Positions 33,687 to 43,488 are shown, counted from the first letter of the stretch. The stretch: 64,000 nt of DNA from PALSA-270 sp963770915 (GCA_963770915.1 CAVYRG010000001.1:868001-932000), one strand, 5' to 3'. The notes: generated by a model from the letters alone, not told the origin. Made by a program: numbers and translations.

Positions 33687-36164
33687 TTACTCCGCCCTTA
33701 GCGCCTGCACCGGATCGACCACCGCCGCCCGGCGGGACGGCACATACGTGGCAAGCCACGCGATAGCGACAATCGCCAGCGTCGCTGCGGCGTAGGTCCA
33801 CGGGTCCACCGGACTGACGTGATACAGCAGCGAACCCATCAGCCGCGTGGCGGCAAAGGCGACGGCAACGCCGCAGCCCACTCCAATGCCGGCGAGCAGG
33901 AGGCCCTGGCGAACGAACATTCTGGTGAGCGCCTCGCGTTGCGCGCCCAGCGCCGAGCGAATCCCGATTTCGCGCGTGCGCTGCGAGATGGCATAGGCGA
34001 TCACGCCGTAGAGTCCGACGATGCTCAGCAGCAGCGTCATGGCTCCGGCGACGCACAGCATCACCAGTGTGAACGATGTCCGCGCCATGGATTTCGCGTA
34101 CAAAGTACCAACCGTGGTTGGGTTGTCGAGCGGTAAATCGCGATCCACCGACCAGACTGCGCGCTCGACCTCCTTCAGAAACGCGGCTGAGCCTGCCTGC
34201 GGCGACCGGACAACGAAGCTCACATAGCGCTTGACCATCACTTTTTGCGTTTCAAAGTTTTCCTGGTAGAGAGGCCAGTAAACCGCGGAAGGAGGATCCT
34301 GGCTGACGCCGTCGTCGTAGACATTCTCAGACACGCCGATAATCTCGTGCCACGGGTCGGTCGAGCCGACATGGATGAGTTTGCCAATGGCGTTGGCGGG
34401 CGAACCCCAATATTCGCGAGCAAAATTTTCGGAGATGATCGCCACCGGACGTTTCTCAAACTCTTCCGGCCATGTGATGTCCCGGCCAGCGATGAGCAGT
34501 ATGCCCATGGTCGAGAAAAACCTCGGCGAAACGAATTTTGAGCGGCGCAAAGTCGCCAGTTCGCCCTCTTTGTATCTGCGATCGCTGGCGTAAACGGGGT
34601 CGAAGTTGCCAACGCCCGACATGGGAACGTTCGTGGTAATGCCTACCGAGGAGACTCCGGGAATAGCAGCAATCTGGTCCAGGATGGCTTGCTGCCTGTG
34701 GATGACCTGGTCCTGTTGCGCGGTGGGGATCTGGCTTTCAGGAATGTAGATATCGAAAGCTTGCAGTGTGTCAGGATTCTGGAACCCCGGCGAGACGCGG
34801 GTGAGTGCGTGGAAGGTGCGAATCATGAGTCCGGAGCAGATGAGCAGCACCAGCGCCAGGGCGACTTGTATCACCACCAGTGCATTGCGCGCGCGATGCC
34901 GCTCGCGGGTCTGGCTCAAGGTGCGTCCGCTCTCGCGCAAGCCAGTGCTGGCCGTAATGCCGGAGTACTTCATGACCGGAATCATGCCGATGACCAGGCT
35001 CACGAAAAGCGCCAGGCTGAGAGTAAACAGAAGAACCGGGATGTTAATGCCAATCTCATGCAAGCGAGGCAAGCCCGTGGGCGCCGCTGCGATCAGCATG
35101 CGGAGAGCACCGTAGGCAATCGCTAAGCCAATCGTGCTCCCGCCGCCGCCAAGCACGAGGCTTTCCAGCAGCAGGCCCGCGATGATGTCCTTGCGGCCCG
35201 CTCCCAATGCGGAGCGAACGGCGAGCTCCTGACGGCGCCCCTCGACCCGCAACAACAGCAGATTGGCAACATTAGCGCACGCTACGAGCAGCACGATGAC
35301 AATGGAACCCATGAGCACCCAAAGAACGTTGCCTACATCGCCGATTACATCGTTTTTGAGTGGGTGCATGTCAATTGAGAAATTTGCTTTTTCAAATAAC
35401 GCAACGCTAAACCCTTCCGGCGCAGGAAAGCTGTGGATGGCGACGGGGATGAGACGCTGCAGATCGGCGCTGGCCTCTCGCAGCGTGACCCCGGGCTTCA
35501 GCCGCGCTATTCCCGTGGGGTAAAAACTGCCAAGCTGGGTTTTGCTGCGGTCAAGCTGCATGGGCACGATGAGTTCAGCATCGCCCTGGTTGAGGAAGCG
35601 GAAATCCTTAGGCAGAATGCCGACGATCTCGCGTGTCTCGCCATCGAGCGTAAGCGTGCGGCCAACGACGGAAGGATCATCGCCGAAATGGCGTTGCGAA
35701 AAGCCGTAGGTGAGAATGACGGTCTTCGGACTCCCGGGTAAATCGTCTTGCCTGGTGAAAAGCCGACCATAGGCAGTGCGAGCGCGAAGAATTGGGAGCA
35801 TGCCATCCGTCACGCCAAGGCCGTGTACCTGTTCGGGTTGCGTACTGCCGGTCACGCTGTAAGTTGCCGCGTAGTACATGCCGATATCTTCGAGAGTTTT
35901 ATTTTGCTCGCGGTCGATGAAATAGAGGAACGCCGCCATGCTGAGTCTGGGGAGGTTCACGCCGGGGGCTTTGTACCACACGCCCACCAGGCGGTCAGCC
36001 TGCGGGTAAGGAAGCGGTTTGAGCAGCACACCCTCCACTACGCTGAAGACGAGCGTAGTGCCTCCGATGGAGACGGCCACGGTGATTAAAGCAACCGCGG
36101 TAAACAGCGGTGCGCGGAAAAGCCGTCGGAAGACCTGCTTCAGGTGATTTAGAAAGAGACTCAT
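33687..36164 (-). CDS. ADOP-type ABC transporter permease (MacB-like, acidobacterial duplicated organised permease)
   Basis: An 825-residue protein with two MacB/FtsX permease modules. The first membrane helix (FTAVALITVAVSIGGTTLVF, about 23-42) precedes a MacB periplasmic domain with VEGVLLKPLPYPQADRLVGV. Then come an FtsX triple-helix block (GSIVIVLLVACANVANLLLLR, RQELAVRSALGAGRKDIIAG), a second periplasmic domain and a final FtsX block (GLYGVIAYAISQRTREIGIR, ALGAQREALTRMFVRQGLLL). The ELAVRSALGA and EIGIRSALGA coupling helices are ADOP hallmarks. These proteins expand enormously in Acidobacteria; the ATPase subunit is encoded elsewhere. The ATG has GGAGG four bases upstream. Confidence 0.94.
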   Translation of the reverse strand: MSLFLNHLKQVFRRLFRAPLFTAVALITVAVSIGGTTLVFSVVEGVLLKPLPYPQADRLVGVWYKAPGVNLPRLSMAAFLYFIDREQNKTLEDIGMYYAATYSVTGSTQPEQVHGLGVTDGMLPILRARTAYGRLFTRQDDLPGSPKTVILTYGFSQRHFGDDPSVVGRTLTLDGETREIVGILPKDFRFLNQGDAELIVPMQLDRSKTQLGSFYPTGIARLKPGVTLREASADLQRLIPVAIHSFPAPEGFSVALFEKANFSIDMHPLKNDVIGDVGNVLWVLMGSIVIVLLVACANVANLLLLRVEGRRQELAVRSALGAGRKDIIAGLLLESLVLGGGGSTIGLAIAYGALRMLIAAAPTGLPRLHEIGINIPVLLFTLSLALFVSLVIGMIPVMKYSGITASTGLRESGRTLSQTRERHRARNALVVIQVALALVLLICSGLMIRTFHALTRVSPGFQNPDTLQAFDIYIPESQIPTAQQDQVIHRQQAILDQIAAIPGVSSVGITTNVPMSGVGNFDPVYASDRRYKEGELATLRRSKFVSPRFFSTMGILLIAGRDITWPEEFEKRPVAIISENFAREYWGSPANAIGKLIHVGSTDPWHEIIGVSENVYDDGVSQDPPSAVYWPLYQENFETQKVMVKRYVSFVVRSPQAGSAAFLKEVERAVWSVDRDLPLDNPTTVGTLYAKSMARTSFTLVMLCVAGAMTLLLSIVGLYGVIAYAISQRTREIGIRSALGAQREALTRMFVRQGLLLAGIGVGCGVAVAFAATRLMGSLLYHVSPVDPWTYAAATLAIVAIAWLATYVPSRRAAVVDPVQALRAE

Positions 36165-36439
36165 TAAGCCTCCGAAATTCAATGCATCGCTGGCGAGCGG
36201 TCCGCGGGTCGCCGCGATGGAACTCGATTTGAATGCAAACCGCGTGCCAAGACGCCGGTGCGCAAATGCAACATTTTTATGGGAAGAGCGAATTGTCGTT
36301 GTCGTTAACGCGTGCGCTTCCGGACCCCGGTGTCCGTTTATGAACAATGCAGGAGATCTCTTGGGCTGCAGGCGTATCGCTTCCTCGCTGCGCTCAGCAA
36401 CTTCGCTCGCGACCACAAACTAGAGGCTCGCTTCCGATC
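36165..36439. other. Upstream region of the ADOP permease gene
   Basis: No gene seen. It contains a purine-rich GGAAGCGATACGCCTGCAGC stretch and a GTCCGGAAGCGCACGCG segment of a sort that I recall upstream of other ADOP genes. No clear promoter was found. Confidence 0.35.
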
Positions 36440-36652
36440 CTAAACACGGTACACGACTACCACGTCCGTCTTTACAGCCCACACCAGCGCCACCACCCAG
36501 CCGATCAAGGTCCATCCCAGGAAAAAGTTCAGTAGAACGATCCCCAGAATGTCACGCTTGCTGCGCAGTATGGCAATGATCGACGGGAGAAAGTACATCA
36601 CGAAGCCGAAGCCAAAAAACGGGAAGAAGAAAAACATGCTGAACAGGTGCAT
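36440..36652 (-). CDS. Superinfection-immunity-like small membrane protein
   Basis: A 70-residue protein with two hydrophobic helices. FLPSIIAILRSKRDILGIVL then NFFLGWTLIGWVVALVWAV matches the Imm_superinfect family, first known from phage T4 immunity protein, in which the LNFFLGWTLIGWVVALVWA string is typical. Chromosomal copies are frequent and their function is not established. The ATG at MHLFSMFFFF was chosen, with GAGGTGG upstream. Confidence 0.85.
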   Translation of the reverse strand: MHLFSMFFFFPFFGFGFVMYFLPSIIAILRSKRDILGIVLLNFFLGWTLIGWVVALVWAVKTDVVVVYRV

Positions 36653-36756
36653 GGTAGCCACCTCTCTCCACAAATGTCACGAGTGTAGATACGCGCAAGG
36701 CAATCCGGCGGTTCCCCAATTGTCGTCCCGCCACCGGGCGCTGATACCGAGTCCGC

Positions 36757-37407
36757 TCAGCGCTTCGTCGCCCCGCAGGCCGCCTCGAAATCGGAATACG
36801 ACCCCGGCGTGAACGTCACGGGGACGACATCCTGCTTGTAAGGGCGGTTGGTATCGTTGCCGCGATAGACCGTGCCGTCCGGCTGGAAGGCTCTCCCAAT
36901 GCTGCCGTCGTCGTCCATCACCAGGTTCGGGTTATGCCAGTGGCCGCGGAACGAGAGGTGAGGCCGGCGGTCGCTGACGAACTGAAAATTCCAAGGCCGA
37001 TAAATCATATAAAGATTAATCGCTTCTCCTTCGGTGGACCGACTCAAGTACTTTCGCATGCCGCCCCCGAGGCTGAGCCGAAGGCTCTCCCCTCGCGGCG
37101 TGCAGATATAGCTGATACCGGTCAGGTTGGTCTCAAGATACATGCCGCTGCCGCGCGGCGTCGGCTCCAGGCGGACGAACAGAACGTAGTCGCCGCTTTT
37201 CGCGTGCAGCTTGCCCACGCCCTGCCAATAAGGAAGGATGTGAAATTTTCCGCCGAGATAGAATGCCCAGGGATAGAACACCGCCGTCGACGCGAGCAGG
37301 AAGATCGCGCCCACGGCCAGGATCCAGGCGGTATGGCCCAGGCACCCCACGCATCCCACGCGCGGCTTGCGCGGCGCCAGCGGGTTAAATTTCTGTGCGG
37401 GAAACAT
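36757..37407 (-). CDS. Membrane-anchored hypothetical protein
   Basis: A 216-residue protein with a Cys-containing basic N-terminus (KPRVGCVGCLGH), one membrane helix (TAWILAVGAIFLLASTAVFY, about 26-45) and an extracytoplasmic domain of beta character (GDYVLFVRLEPTPRGSGMYL, GKLHAKSG, NFQFVSDRRPHLSFRGHWHN). No motif that I can name. It ends with FEAACGATKR. It is not obviously linked to neighbours. Confidence 0.7.
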   Translation of the reverse strand: MFPAQKFNPLAPRKPRVGCVGCLGHTAWILAVGAIFLLASTAVFYPWAFYLGGKFHILPYWQGVGKLHAKSGDYVLFVRLEPTPRGSGMYLETNLTGISYICTPRGESLRLSLGGGMRKYLSRSTEGEAINLYMIYRPWNFQFVSDRRPHLSFRGHWHNPNLVMDDDGSIGRAFQPDGTVYRGNDTNRPYKQDVVPVTFTPGSYSDFEAACGATKR

Positions 37408-37620
37408 GGAGGGTTATTTTTACCACGGGTAGTGCACTGGGTTCGAGAGTTTGCCGTCACTCTGAGGAAGCGCCCACGGCAAACTATAGTCTCTGGGCCT
37501 CCGGGCTCAGTACTCCCAATTGCCTTATTTGCCGGTGCTTAGCTCTTCCCCATCCGTGACTGGTCCACCGTAACCTTCCCGCCCGCTCCGGCGCCGGGCA
37601 GTATTGGCGCGGAGGATTCC

Positions 37621-37863
37621 ATGGCAACTCGAATCACGGTGGTAAAGAACCCCAACGGTTCCCAGCAAGGATGGAAGTGCAAGCACAGCAGTCACGCCAC
37701 GCTCGGCGCGGAGTGCGATGGCCATGTGGTCCTCTGCGAGCGCTGCGCCTCGGCTGTGCGCAACGGCGCTGAATTGCTGAGTGATGAAACCGGCCAACCG
37801 ATTCAACCGGCCAAAGTCACGCCGGTGCCGGTGATGAAGAAAGCCGCGGCTGCGGCTCGGTAG
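37621..37863 (+). CDS. Small Cys-containing hypothetical protein
   Basis: An 80-residue protein beginning MATRITVVKNPNGSQQGWKC. The cysteines C20, C32, C39 and C42 with H22 and H25 (WKCKHSSHATLGAECDGHVV, LCERCASAV) could bind a metal. A basic, alanine-rich tail follows. GGAGGATTCC precedes the ATG, an excellent ribosome site. Function unknown. Confidence 0.6.
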   Translation: MATRITVVKNPNGSQQGWKCKHSSHATLGAECDGHVVLCERCASAVRNGAELLSDETGQPIQPAKVTPVPVMKKAAAAAR

Positions 37864-38011
37864 GCGGAAGACCGGAGGTTCCTCCCTCAGACACGCGTCC
37901 CGCATGCCCCCGGCCAGCAGAGTTGAGTTCCACGCCCCAGCCTAAAGTTTCTCCTTCTTCAGCCGATGCCTCCGACGGCGCATCTCCCCGCGCCCGAATG
38001 AGGATCCTCTT

Positions 38012-39136
38012 ATGAGACTTCGCGCTATGGCTCTCTCGCTGCCGCTCGTTCTTCTCCTTGCTTGCACTTCCACTCCGCCATGGGAGCAACCCGCGGTTCC
38101 GTCCTCCCGCACTTACAACGGAACGGCGTCGGTGGGCGACTTCATGACCATCACGATCGATTCCATCGCCAAAACCATTTCCTACTCCGACGTTTCCAAC
38201 AGCACCCGCGGAACGGCGCCCTATGTGGTAAACGCCGATGGCACCTACTCGCTCAACGATCCCACAGGGAATCTGATCGCGGCCTACGAAGTTCCAGGCT
38301 ACGCCATGCTGATTCAAGCCGCCAAGACGGGTCCCAACGCCGACGCTCCCGCGCTAATTACCGCGGTCGAGAGCGGACCGATCTCCCTGTCTACCTTCAC
38401 CGGAAAGTCGTACAACTATATGCAATTCCGCACTGCCGCAGGCGGCGTGGAGGTGGGGTCGGTCACGGTGAATTCGCAAGGCATGGGTACGAACAGTTCC
38501 TATTGGCCCTACGGCGCGCTGAATGGCGGCAATCCCGGGCAAAGCACATTCAACAGCGGCACCATCGATTTGACGCAGGCCCAGCTCGATTCTTCCGGCA
38601 CTTTTCTGCAGGTCTCCGAAGCCGGCAACGGGGGCGGCACCGACTATATTTTCGGGACCGCCAACGGAGTGTTCGCCGTCGATACCGCAAACGGCGCGAT
38701 CCTGGGCTTGCCAAAAGCCGCCAGCAAAGATTTTGATCCCTCCATGGCGGGAGCCTACCAGGCCATCTACTATCAGAAGACCGGCGCCAGCACCGGGCAG
38801 AATAACGCGGAAGCCGGAAGCCCCACACTCGGCACAGCAATGATCCTGGTCACGCAAAGCGGCGACGTCACTGTCAGTGACGAATTAGGCAACGTCATGG
38901 CGCAGGGCACGTTGCAGGCGGTCGAAGACACACCTTATCTGTACGGCAGCACCGGCGAACTCAACGATCCCTGCCACGGCCTGTTCACCTTTCGCGTCCA
39001 GGCCAATGGCATGCAGCAGGACGTATTCGTGAGCTTCGTGAATCAATCCATGCTGTTCGCTTCCTTCAGCGCCGCTTCGCCCTGGACTCCGGGAGGAACC
39101 TATAACTACGTGTACGGGGTTGGTCTGAAATCCTGA
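38012..39136 (+). CDS. Putative lipoprotein, unknown function
   Basis: A 374-residue protein with a lipoprotein signal peptide (LSLPLVLLLACTSTPPWEQP; lipobox LLAC with the Cys at residue 18). The mature part is long, beta-rich and low in charge, with many Gly, Thr, Ser and Asn residues (TITIDSIAKTISYSDVSNST, GTDYIFGTANGVFAVDTANG), typical for surface proteins of Acidobacteria. No catalytic motif was found. The start is preceded by GAGGATCCTCTT. Confidence 0.8.
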   Translation: MRLRAMALSLPLVLLLACTSTPPWEQPAVPSSRTYNGTASVGDFMTITIDSIAKTISYSDVSNSTRGTAPYVVNADGTYSLNDPTGNLIAAYEVPGYAMLIQAAKTGPNADAPALITAVESGPISLSTFTGKSYNYMQFRTAAGGVEVGSVTVNSQGMGTNSSYWPYGALNGGNPGQSTFNSGTIDLTQAQLDSSGTFLQVSEAGNGGGTDYIFGTANGVFAVDTANGAILGLPKAASKDFDPSMAGAYQAIYYQKTGASTGQNNAEAGSPTLGTAMILVTQSGDVTVSDELGNVMAQGTLQAVEDTPYLYGSTGELNDPCHGLFTFRVQANGMQQDVFVSFVNQSMLFASFSAASPWTPGGTYNYVYGVGLKS

Positions 39137-39177
39137 GCCGCCTGCGCCGGCGCACCGCTACCCGAGGGGAAGGCGGT

Positions 39178-39861
39178 TCATTCCGAGCTCACGGTAAAGT
39201 CGGCGTAGACACTCTTGTTGCGGCGGTGAGGCGAAGCGTTGCGGAAAATCAGAAAGTACTTCTGCGCCACGAACAAGGGGGAATTCAGGGCCCAATCCAC
39301 TTCGCCATCGTCGGAGGGATCGGTCTGGAAAGTGACGGTGCCTTCTTCGCCCCGCGCGAAGTTGTTGAACTCCTGCTCGTCAAGTAGCAGCACCTGGACA
39401 TTGGCATCGCGCCCGCCCCCGGACACGCTCGACTTGAAACTGCCGCGCAGCTCAGGATGAAGTGCATGCGCGGGAACCTCGAACTCGAAGCCATGATATT
39501 CGGTGACAGAAAAGCGCTTGCGCAGGAAATGCCCAGGTCCCTGGCTTGACGGCTGCATGATGTGATCAATCGAAGCTGCCGCTTGAGGAGTAGGAACTGC
39601 CCGGGGGGCGTCTTCTCCCTCCGGCTTTGGCGCTTCCGAGGTTGCATCGGCGAGCGGGCCGTAAGCCTTCTGGCCGGTGGCCTCATGAATTACGCGATCG
39701 CCGCCAGTCGGATCAAAGGATTGAGCAGCCGCGCGCTTTGCCGGATTAGCTTGCTGCGCCTGCCAAAGCGGTTTCCATCCCCGCGCTCCGTACAAAACGA
39801 AACAAGCTCCGCCTGCTAACAGAACAACACCGCCAAGCAAGTGCCCAATGCTACTTCTCAT
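39178..39861 (-). CDS. Membrane-anchored exported protein, unknown function
   Basis: A 227-residue protein with an N-terminal membrane anchor (IGHLLGGVVLLAGGACFVLY, 5-24), a Pro/Ala-rich linker (residues 40-105) and a C-terminal beta-sandwich-like domain (HGFEFEVPAHALHPELRGSF, VQVLLLDEQEFNNFARGEEG, FLIFRNASPHRRNKSVYADF). The last part resembles domains that bind ligands in the periplasm in outline only. Nothing about function can be said. It is convergent with the lipoprotein gene. Confidence 0.7.
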   Translation of the reverse strand: MRSSIGHLLGGVVLLAGGACFVLYGARGWKPLWQAQQANPAKRAAAQSFDPTGGDRVIHEATGQKAYGPLADATSEAPKPEGEDAPRAVPTPQAAASIDHIMQPSSQGPGHFLRKRFSVTEYHGFEFEVPAHALHPELRGSFKSSVSGGGRDANVQVLLLDEQEFNNFARGEEGTVTFQTDPSDDGEVDWALNSPLFVAQKYFLIFRNASPHRRNKSVYADFTVSSE

Positions 39862-40020
39862 AACATCCTTGTCTGACGTTCCGAGAAACGTCTGACTTGT
39901 TGCGAAGCAATAGTCTGCCTTCGCGAGACGGCCCAGCCAAGATTACCGGGGTAATTGCAGCGGATAGTTATCGGGCGTTATAAGTTGGCGTTAGCAACTG
40001 TACACGTCGACTTATGGAAC

Positions 40021-40746
40021 TTAGTCATACTTTTCGAAGAGGATAGACCGGCGCTCCCAGCCCATGCCCTTCAACAGTTCACGATTGGCCCTGATCATCT
40101 TATCGAGGCCGCAGATATACGCGTGCATGTCGCTTCGGCCCACGACGATGGCGGGAACGTGCTCCTGCACGTAACCGCGCAGGCCTTTCCATTCTTCGCT
40201 GCCCCGGCTGAGCGTCGGGAAATAGTTAAAGTTCGCATGCTTCGCGGCGAGGCCGAGAAATTCCTCGTGATAGTAGATCGCCGATTCATGCCGGCTACCG
40301 AACAACAACCAGAATTGCTTGCCTTGATGGCGGGCTTCCTCCGCCAGCAACCAGTGCAGCATGGAGCGGAATGGCGCCACGCCCGTGCCGGTGGCGATGA
40401 AGACCGTGTCGCGCAGGGGCGGGCGCAGAATGAAGTCGCCGAACGGACCCTCGCAAAAAATCTCTTCGCCTTCTTTCATGTCGCACAGGTAGTTCGACAT
40501 GTAGCCGTCCTGGACGCGGTTCAGGCAGAGGGCAAAGCGGTTGTTCTCGCCCGGAGCGGACGCCACGGAGTAGGCGCGTGTGATTTCCTCGCCGTCCGGC
40601 TTGGTGTGTTTGAACGAAAGCCATTGCCCGGCCACGAAGCCGAATCGGGAGACCCCTTTCATTTCAAATTCCAGATGCTTGGTTTGGATAGATAGAGGGA
40701 CGGACTGGGCCAGGCGCGCAGTGAAAGTTTGGAAGGGGCTCATCAA
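40021..40746 (-). CDS. Ferredoxin/flavodoxin-NADP+ reductase-like FAD oxidoreductase
   Basis: A 241-residue flavoprotein. The FAD domain carries AGQWLSFKHTKPDG and the RxYSxxS motif in TRAYSVASAPG (about 58); the NAD(P) domain carries FIATGTGVAPFRSMLHWLL (about 117-135), LLFGSRHESAIYYHEEF and the C-terminal AYICGLDKMIR. There is no 2Fe-2S domain, so it transfers electrons between NAD(P)H and a separate carrier. The exact partner is unknown. It lies downstream of glmS on the same strand. Confidence 0.88.
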   Translation of the reverse strand: MMSPFQTFTARLAQSVPLSIQTKHLEFEMKGVSRFGFVAGQWLSFKHTKPDGEEITRAYSVASAPGENNRFALCLNRVQDGYMSNYLCDMKEGEEIFCEGPFGDFILRPPLRDTVFIATGTGVAPFRSMLHWLLAEEARHQGKQFWLLFGSRHESAIYYHEEFLGLAAKHANFNYFPTLSRGSEEWKGLRGYVQEHVPAIVVGRSDMHAYICGLDKMIRANRELLKGMGWERRSILFEKYD

Positions 40747-40858
40747 CTATGTAGATGAGATTGTCACGCTGCGCGAAGCAAGAACATCGCGAAGCAAGGT
40801 TCTGAAGTCTGCTGACAAGGACTGGCGGACAAGAGTGTCCGCCCCACATCTGTTCCGG

Positions 40859-42733
40859 CTACTCTACCGTCACCGACTTGGCCAGGTTGCGCGGTTGATC
40901 GACGTCGCAGCCTCGCCGCACCGCAATGTGGTAGGCCAGCAACTGCAAGGGCACGACTTCCAGAATCGGCAGCAACTCTTCCGGGGCGGCTGGAATGTAG
41001 AGCACGTGGTCGGCGGCTTCTTTAATATCCTCGTCGCCTTCGGTGGCCAGCGCGATCACCTTTCCGGAACGCGCCTTCACTTCCTTCAGGTTGGAGCATG
41101 TCTTCTCGTAGCGGATCCGCGAGAGCTCATTCTCGCGGTCACAAGTCGCGATGATCACCACCGGCAAGTTCTCGTCGATCAGCGCGTTGGGCCCATGCTT
41201 CATCTCGCCCGCTGGGTAGCCCTCGGCATGGATGTAGGAGACTTCCTTCAGCTTGAGCGCCCCTTCGAGCGCAATGGGATAGTGAATGCCGCGTCCCAGA
41301 AACAGGAAATCCTGCGAACGCAGGTATTCCTTGGCCAGGTCTTCGCAGTCCTCTTCATGAGTGAGCAAGTGCTCCAGTTTGCCGGGGATGCGCGTGAGTT
41401 CCTGCACGGCGAGCCGAGCCTGCTCGGGGCTCATGGTTTCGCAAACCTGCCCCAGATAGAGAGCAAATAAGTAAAGAGCCGTGAGTTGGGCGGTAAAAGC
41501 CTTGGTCGAGGCCACGCCGATTTCCGGGCCGGCATGGGTGTAAATGGTTCCGGCGGCTTCGCGCGTAATCATCGAGCCCACAACGTTGCAGATGGCCAGC
41601 GTTTTCGATCCTTTGGCCTTGGCTTCGCGCTGGGCGGCGATGGTGTCGGCGGTCTCGCCCGACTGGGTGATCAGCATGGTCAGCGTGTCGGCGGAAATGA
41701 TGGGATCGCGATAACGCCATTCGCTGGCGTAGTCGACCTCCACTGGAATGCGCGCCATCTGCTCGATCATGAATTTGCCGGCCTGCGCTGCGTGCCAACT
41801 GGTGCCGCAAGCGGCAATGTTGATTTTCTTGGCCGCCTTAAATTCCGCTTCCGAGATTTCCATCTCATCGAGGAAAACGTGGCCGGTGTCCTGCGAAACC
41901 CGGCCCAGCGTGGTATCGCGCACGGCGCGCGGCTGCTCGTAGATTTCCTTGAGCATGAAATGCTTGAAGCCGCCTTTTTCCGCCATGACCGGGTCCCAGG
42001 TGACGTGCTGTACCTGGCGCACGATGGGCTGGCCGCTGAAATCCGTGAGCCGCACACCTTCCGGTGTCAGCACGGCAAGGTCGCCATCGGCGAGGAAGAA
42101 CAGATCGCGAGTATGATAGAGGATCGCCGGGACATCCGAGGCAACGAAGTATTCATCCTTGCCCAGCCCAATGACCGCCGGCGGCCCGTTGCGGGCGGCG
42201 ACGATGGTGTTCGATTCGTCCACGGCCATTACCGCCAACGCGAAGACGCCGGTCAGCATCGCGACCGTCTTGCGGACCGCCTCCTCCAGTGAAGGACGAT
42301 TGCCGTTCGCTGGCTTCAGAAAAAATTTCTCCACCAAGTGGGCGATGACTTCGGTGTCCGTTTCGGTGGTGAAGGTGTGGCCTTCTTCGGTCAGCTTCTT
42401 TTTCAGCGCGAGGTAGTTTTCGATGATGCCGTTGTGGACCACCACGATGCGGCCCGTGCAATCCCGGTGCGGGTGGGCATTCTCTTCTGTCGGACGTCCG
42501 TGCGTAGCCCAGCGGGTGTGGCCGATGCCGTAAGTGCCATCGATCGGCTTGAGCCGGATGACTTCCTCGAGGTTGCGCAGCTTGCCTTCGGCGCGGCGGA
42601 TTTGCAATCCCTCGCCATTGCCGCACACTGCGATTCCCGCCGAGTCATAGCCGCGATACTCCAGCCGCTTCAGACCATCCAGAATGACCGGCACTACACG
42701 CTTCTTGCCGACGTAACCGACGATGCCACACAT
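40859..42733 (-). CDS. glmS: Glutamine--fructose-6-phosphate aminotransferase
   Basis: A 624-residue enzyme making glucosamine-6-P for peptidoglycan and LPS. The N-terminal glutaminase domain begins MCGIVGYVG with catalytic Cys2 (after Met removal Cys1) and has RLEYRGYDSAGIAV, GHTRWATHGRP and VHNGIIENY. Two SIS domains follow (AACGTSWHAAQAGKF; ITQSGETADTIAAQR; GRGIHYPIALEGALKLKEVS). It ends KSVTVE as in the family. AGGAG is seven bases before the ATG; an upstream in-frame ATG would place residues before the catalytic Cys and was rejected. No glmS ribozyme was seen in the 100-base leader. Confidence 0.97.
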   Translation of the reverse strand: MCGIVGYVGKKRVVPVILDGLKRLEYRGYDSAGIAVCGNGEGLQIRRAEGKLRNLEEVIRLKPIDGTYGIGHTRWATHGRPTEENAHPHRDCTGRIVVVHNGIIENYLALKKKLTEEGHTFTTETDTEVIAHLVEKFFLKPANGNRPSLEEAVRKTVAMLTGVFALAVMAVDESNTIVAARNGPPAVIGLGKDEYFVASDVPAILYHTRDLFFLADGDLAVLTPEGVRLTDFSGQPIVRQVQHVTWDPVMAEKGGFKHFMLKEIYEQPRAVRDTTLGRVSQDTGHVFLDEMEISEAEFKAAKKINIAACGTSWHAAQAGKFMIEQMARIPVEVDYASEWRYRDPIISADTLTMLITQSGETADTIAAQREAKAKGSKTLAICNVVGSMITREAAGTIYTHAGPEIGVASTKAFTAQLTALYLFALYLGQVCETMSPEQARLAVQELTRIPGKLEHLLTHEEDCEDLAKEYLRSQDFLFLGRGIHYPIALEGALKLKEVSYIHAEGYPAGEMKHGPNALIDENLPVVIIATCDRENELSRIRYEKTCSNLKEVKARSGKVIALATEGDEDIKEAADHVLYIPAAPEELLPILEVVPLQLLAYHIAVRRGCDVDQPRNLAKSVTVE

Positions 42734-42833
42734 AGCGACACTCCTGTTTCCAGCGGAACGTACGAGGTTCTGAGCTGTAATGAAAGCCGAGCCAGGCGGG
42801 AGGGCAATGGCCAATTACCAAGGAAGGATTCGG

Positions 42834-43079
42834 CTAGTCCTCCAGGGAGAAACGGAACTCCTCGATCACCGGGTTTGTGAGCACGTCCCGAGCCATTCGC
42901 GCCACTTCGGCCTCGGCTTCCGCGCGAGTCAGGCCTCCATCCAGCGTGAGCTCAAAGTACTTCCCCTGCCGAACCTCCTCCAACCCCTGGTACCCCATCT
43001 TCTTCAAGGCGCCCTGAATGGTCTTCCCCTGCGGATCCAGTACGCTCTTTTTCAGAGACACATACACGTAGGCTTTCAT
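42834..43079 (-). CDS. purS: Phosphoribosylformylglycinamidine synthase subunit PurS
   Basis: An 81-residue subunit that holds PurL and PurQ together for the fourth step of purine synthesis. It shows the family pattern: MKAYVYVSLKKSVLDPQGKT, ALKKMGYQGLEEVRQGKYFE, then AEVARMARDVLTNPVIEEFR. The ATG was selected to start with MKAYVYV. purQ and purL are not in the window. It is 100 bases upstream of glmS on the same strand, which also uses glutamine. Confidence 0.93.
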   Translation of the reverse strand: MKAYVYVSLKKSVLDPQGKTIQGALKKMGYQGLEEVRQGKYFELTLDGGLTRAEAEAEVARMARDVLTNPVIEEFRFSLED

Positions 43080-43115
43080 GTGGCAAATAGCATTATACGG
43101 CATCAGGCCAGAACG

Positions 43116-43373
43116 TCATGGAGGGGAAACCATGCAGCCGAGAGGCTTGAGCTTCGCCTCCAGATCAGCCAAAGCCGCCTCGATCATCTTGCGGTGGCGC
43201 GGGTCTTTGGCGTCGCACAACTGCTGTCGCAAATACTTGCAGGAAAGTTGCAACCTTTGTTCCTCTGCTTCGCGCGTCAACTGCGCAGATGATTTGCGAC
43301 GCCGCGGAGCGGTTGCAAGGTTGGCTTCCGCCTGCTGATCCGCCACGGACTTGCTTTCCCAGCCCCGCGCCAT
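43116..43373 (-). CDS. Small conserved hypothetical protein
   Basis: An 85-residue, mostly helical basic protein starting MARGWESKSVADQQAEANLA. The opening MARGWESKSV is, as I recall, conserved in acidobacterial short proteins of unknown function. It has a charged central helix (AQLTREAEEQRLQLSCKYLR) and a second one (DPRHRKMIEAALADLEAKLK). Its stop is 36 bases before purS, so the two are probably cotranscribed. Confidence 0.75.
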   Translation of the reverse strand: MARGWESKSVADQQAEANLATAPRRRKSSAQLTREAEEQRLQLSCKYLRQQLCDAKDPRHRKMIEAALADLEAKLKPLGCMVSPP

Positions 43374-43488
43374 GATGAATTGTAACCTGGCGAAGACCCG
43401 CAGCAGACCGGTAAGTTCTTTCCTCCGTTCGGCGTGGGTGTTACAGAAAGCTCAGAAGACAGATTTTTCTTGATTTACGGGAGTCAAC

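Noticed and set aside
33655..34056. 133-codon Arg/Gly-rich frame overlapping the end of the ADOP permease gene
   Set aside because: Same strand, shifted frame of a long certain gene; low-complexity composition marks it as a shadow.
42734..42833. glmS ribozyme in the glmS leader
   Set aside because: The leader is only 100 bases and shows no conserved ribozyme core; none is expected outside Firmicutes and relatives.
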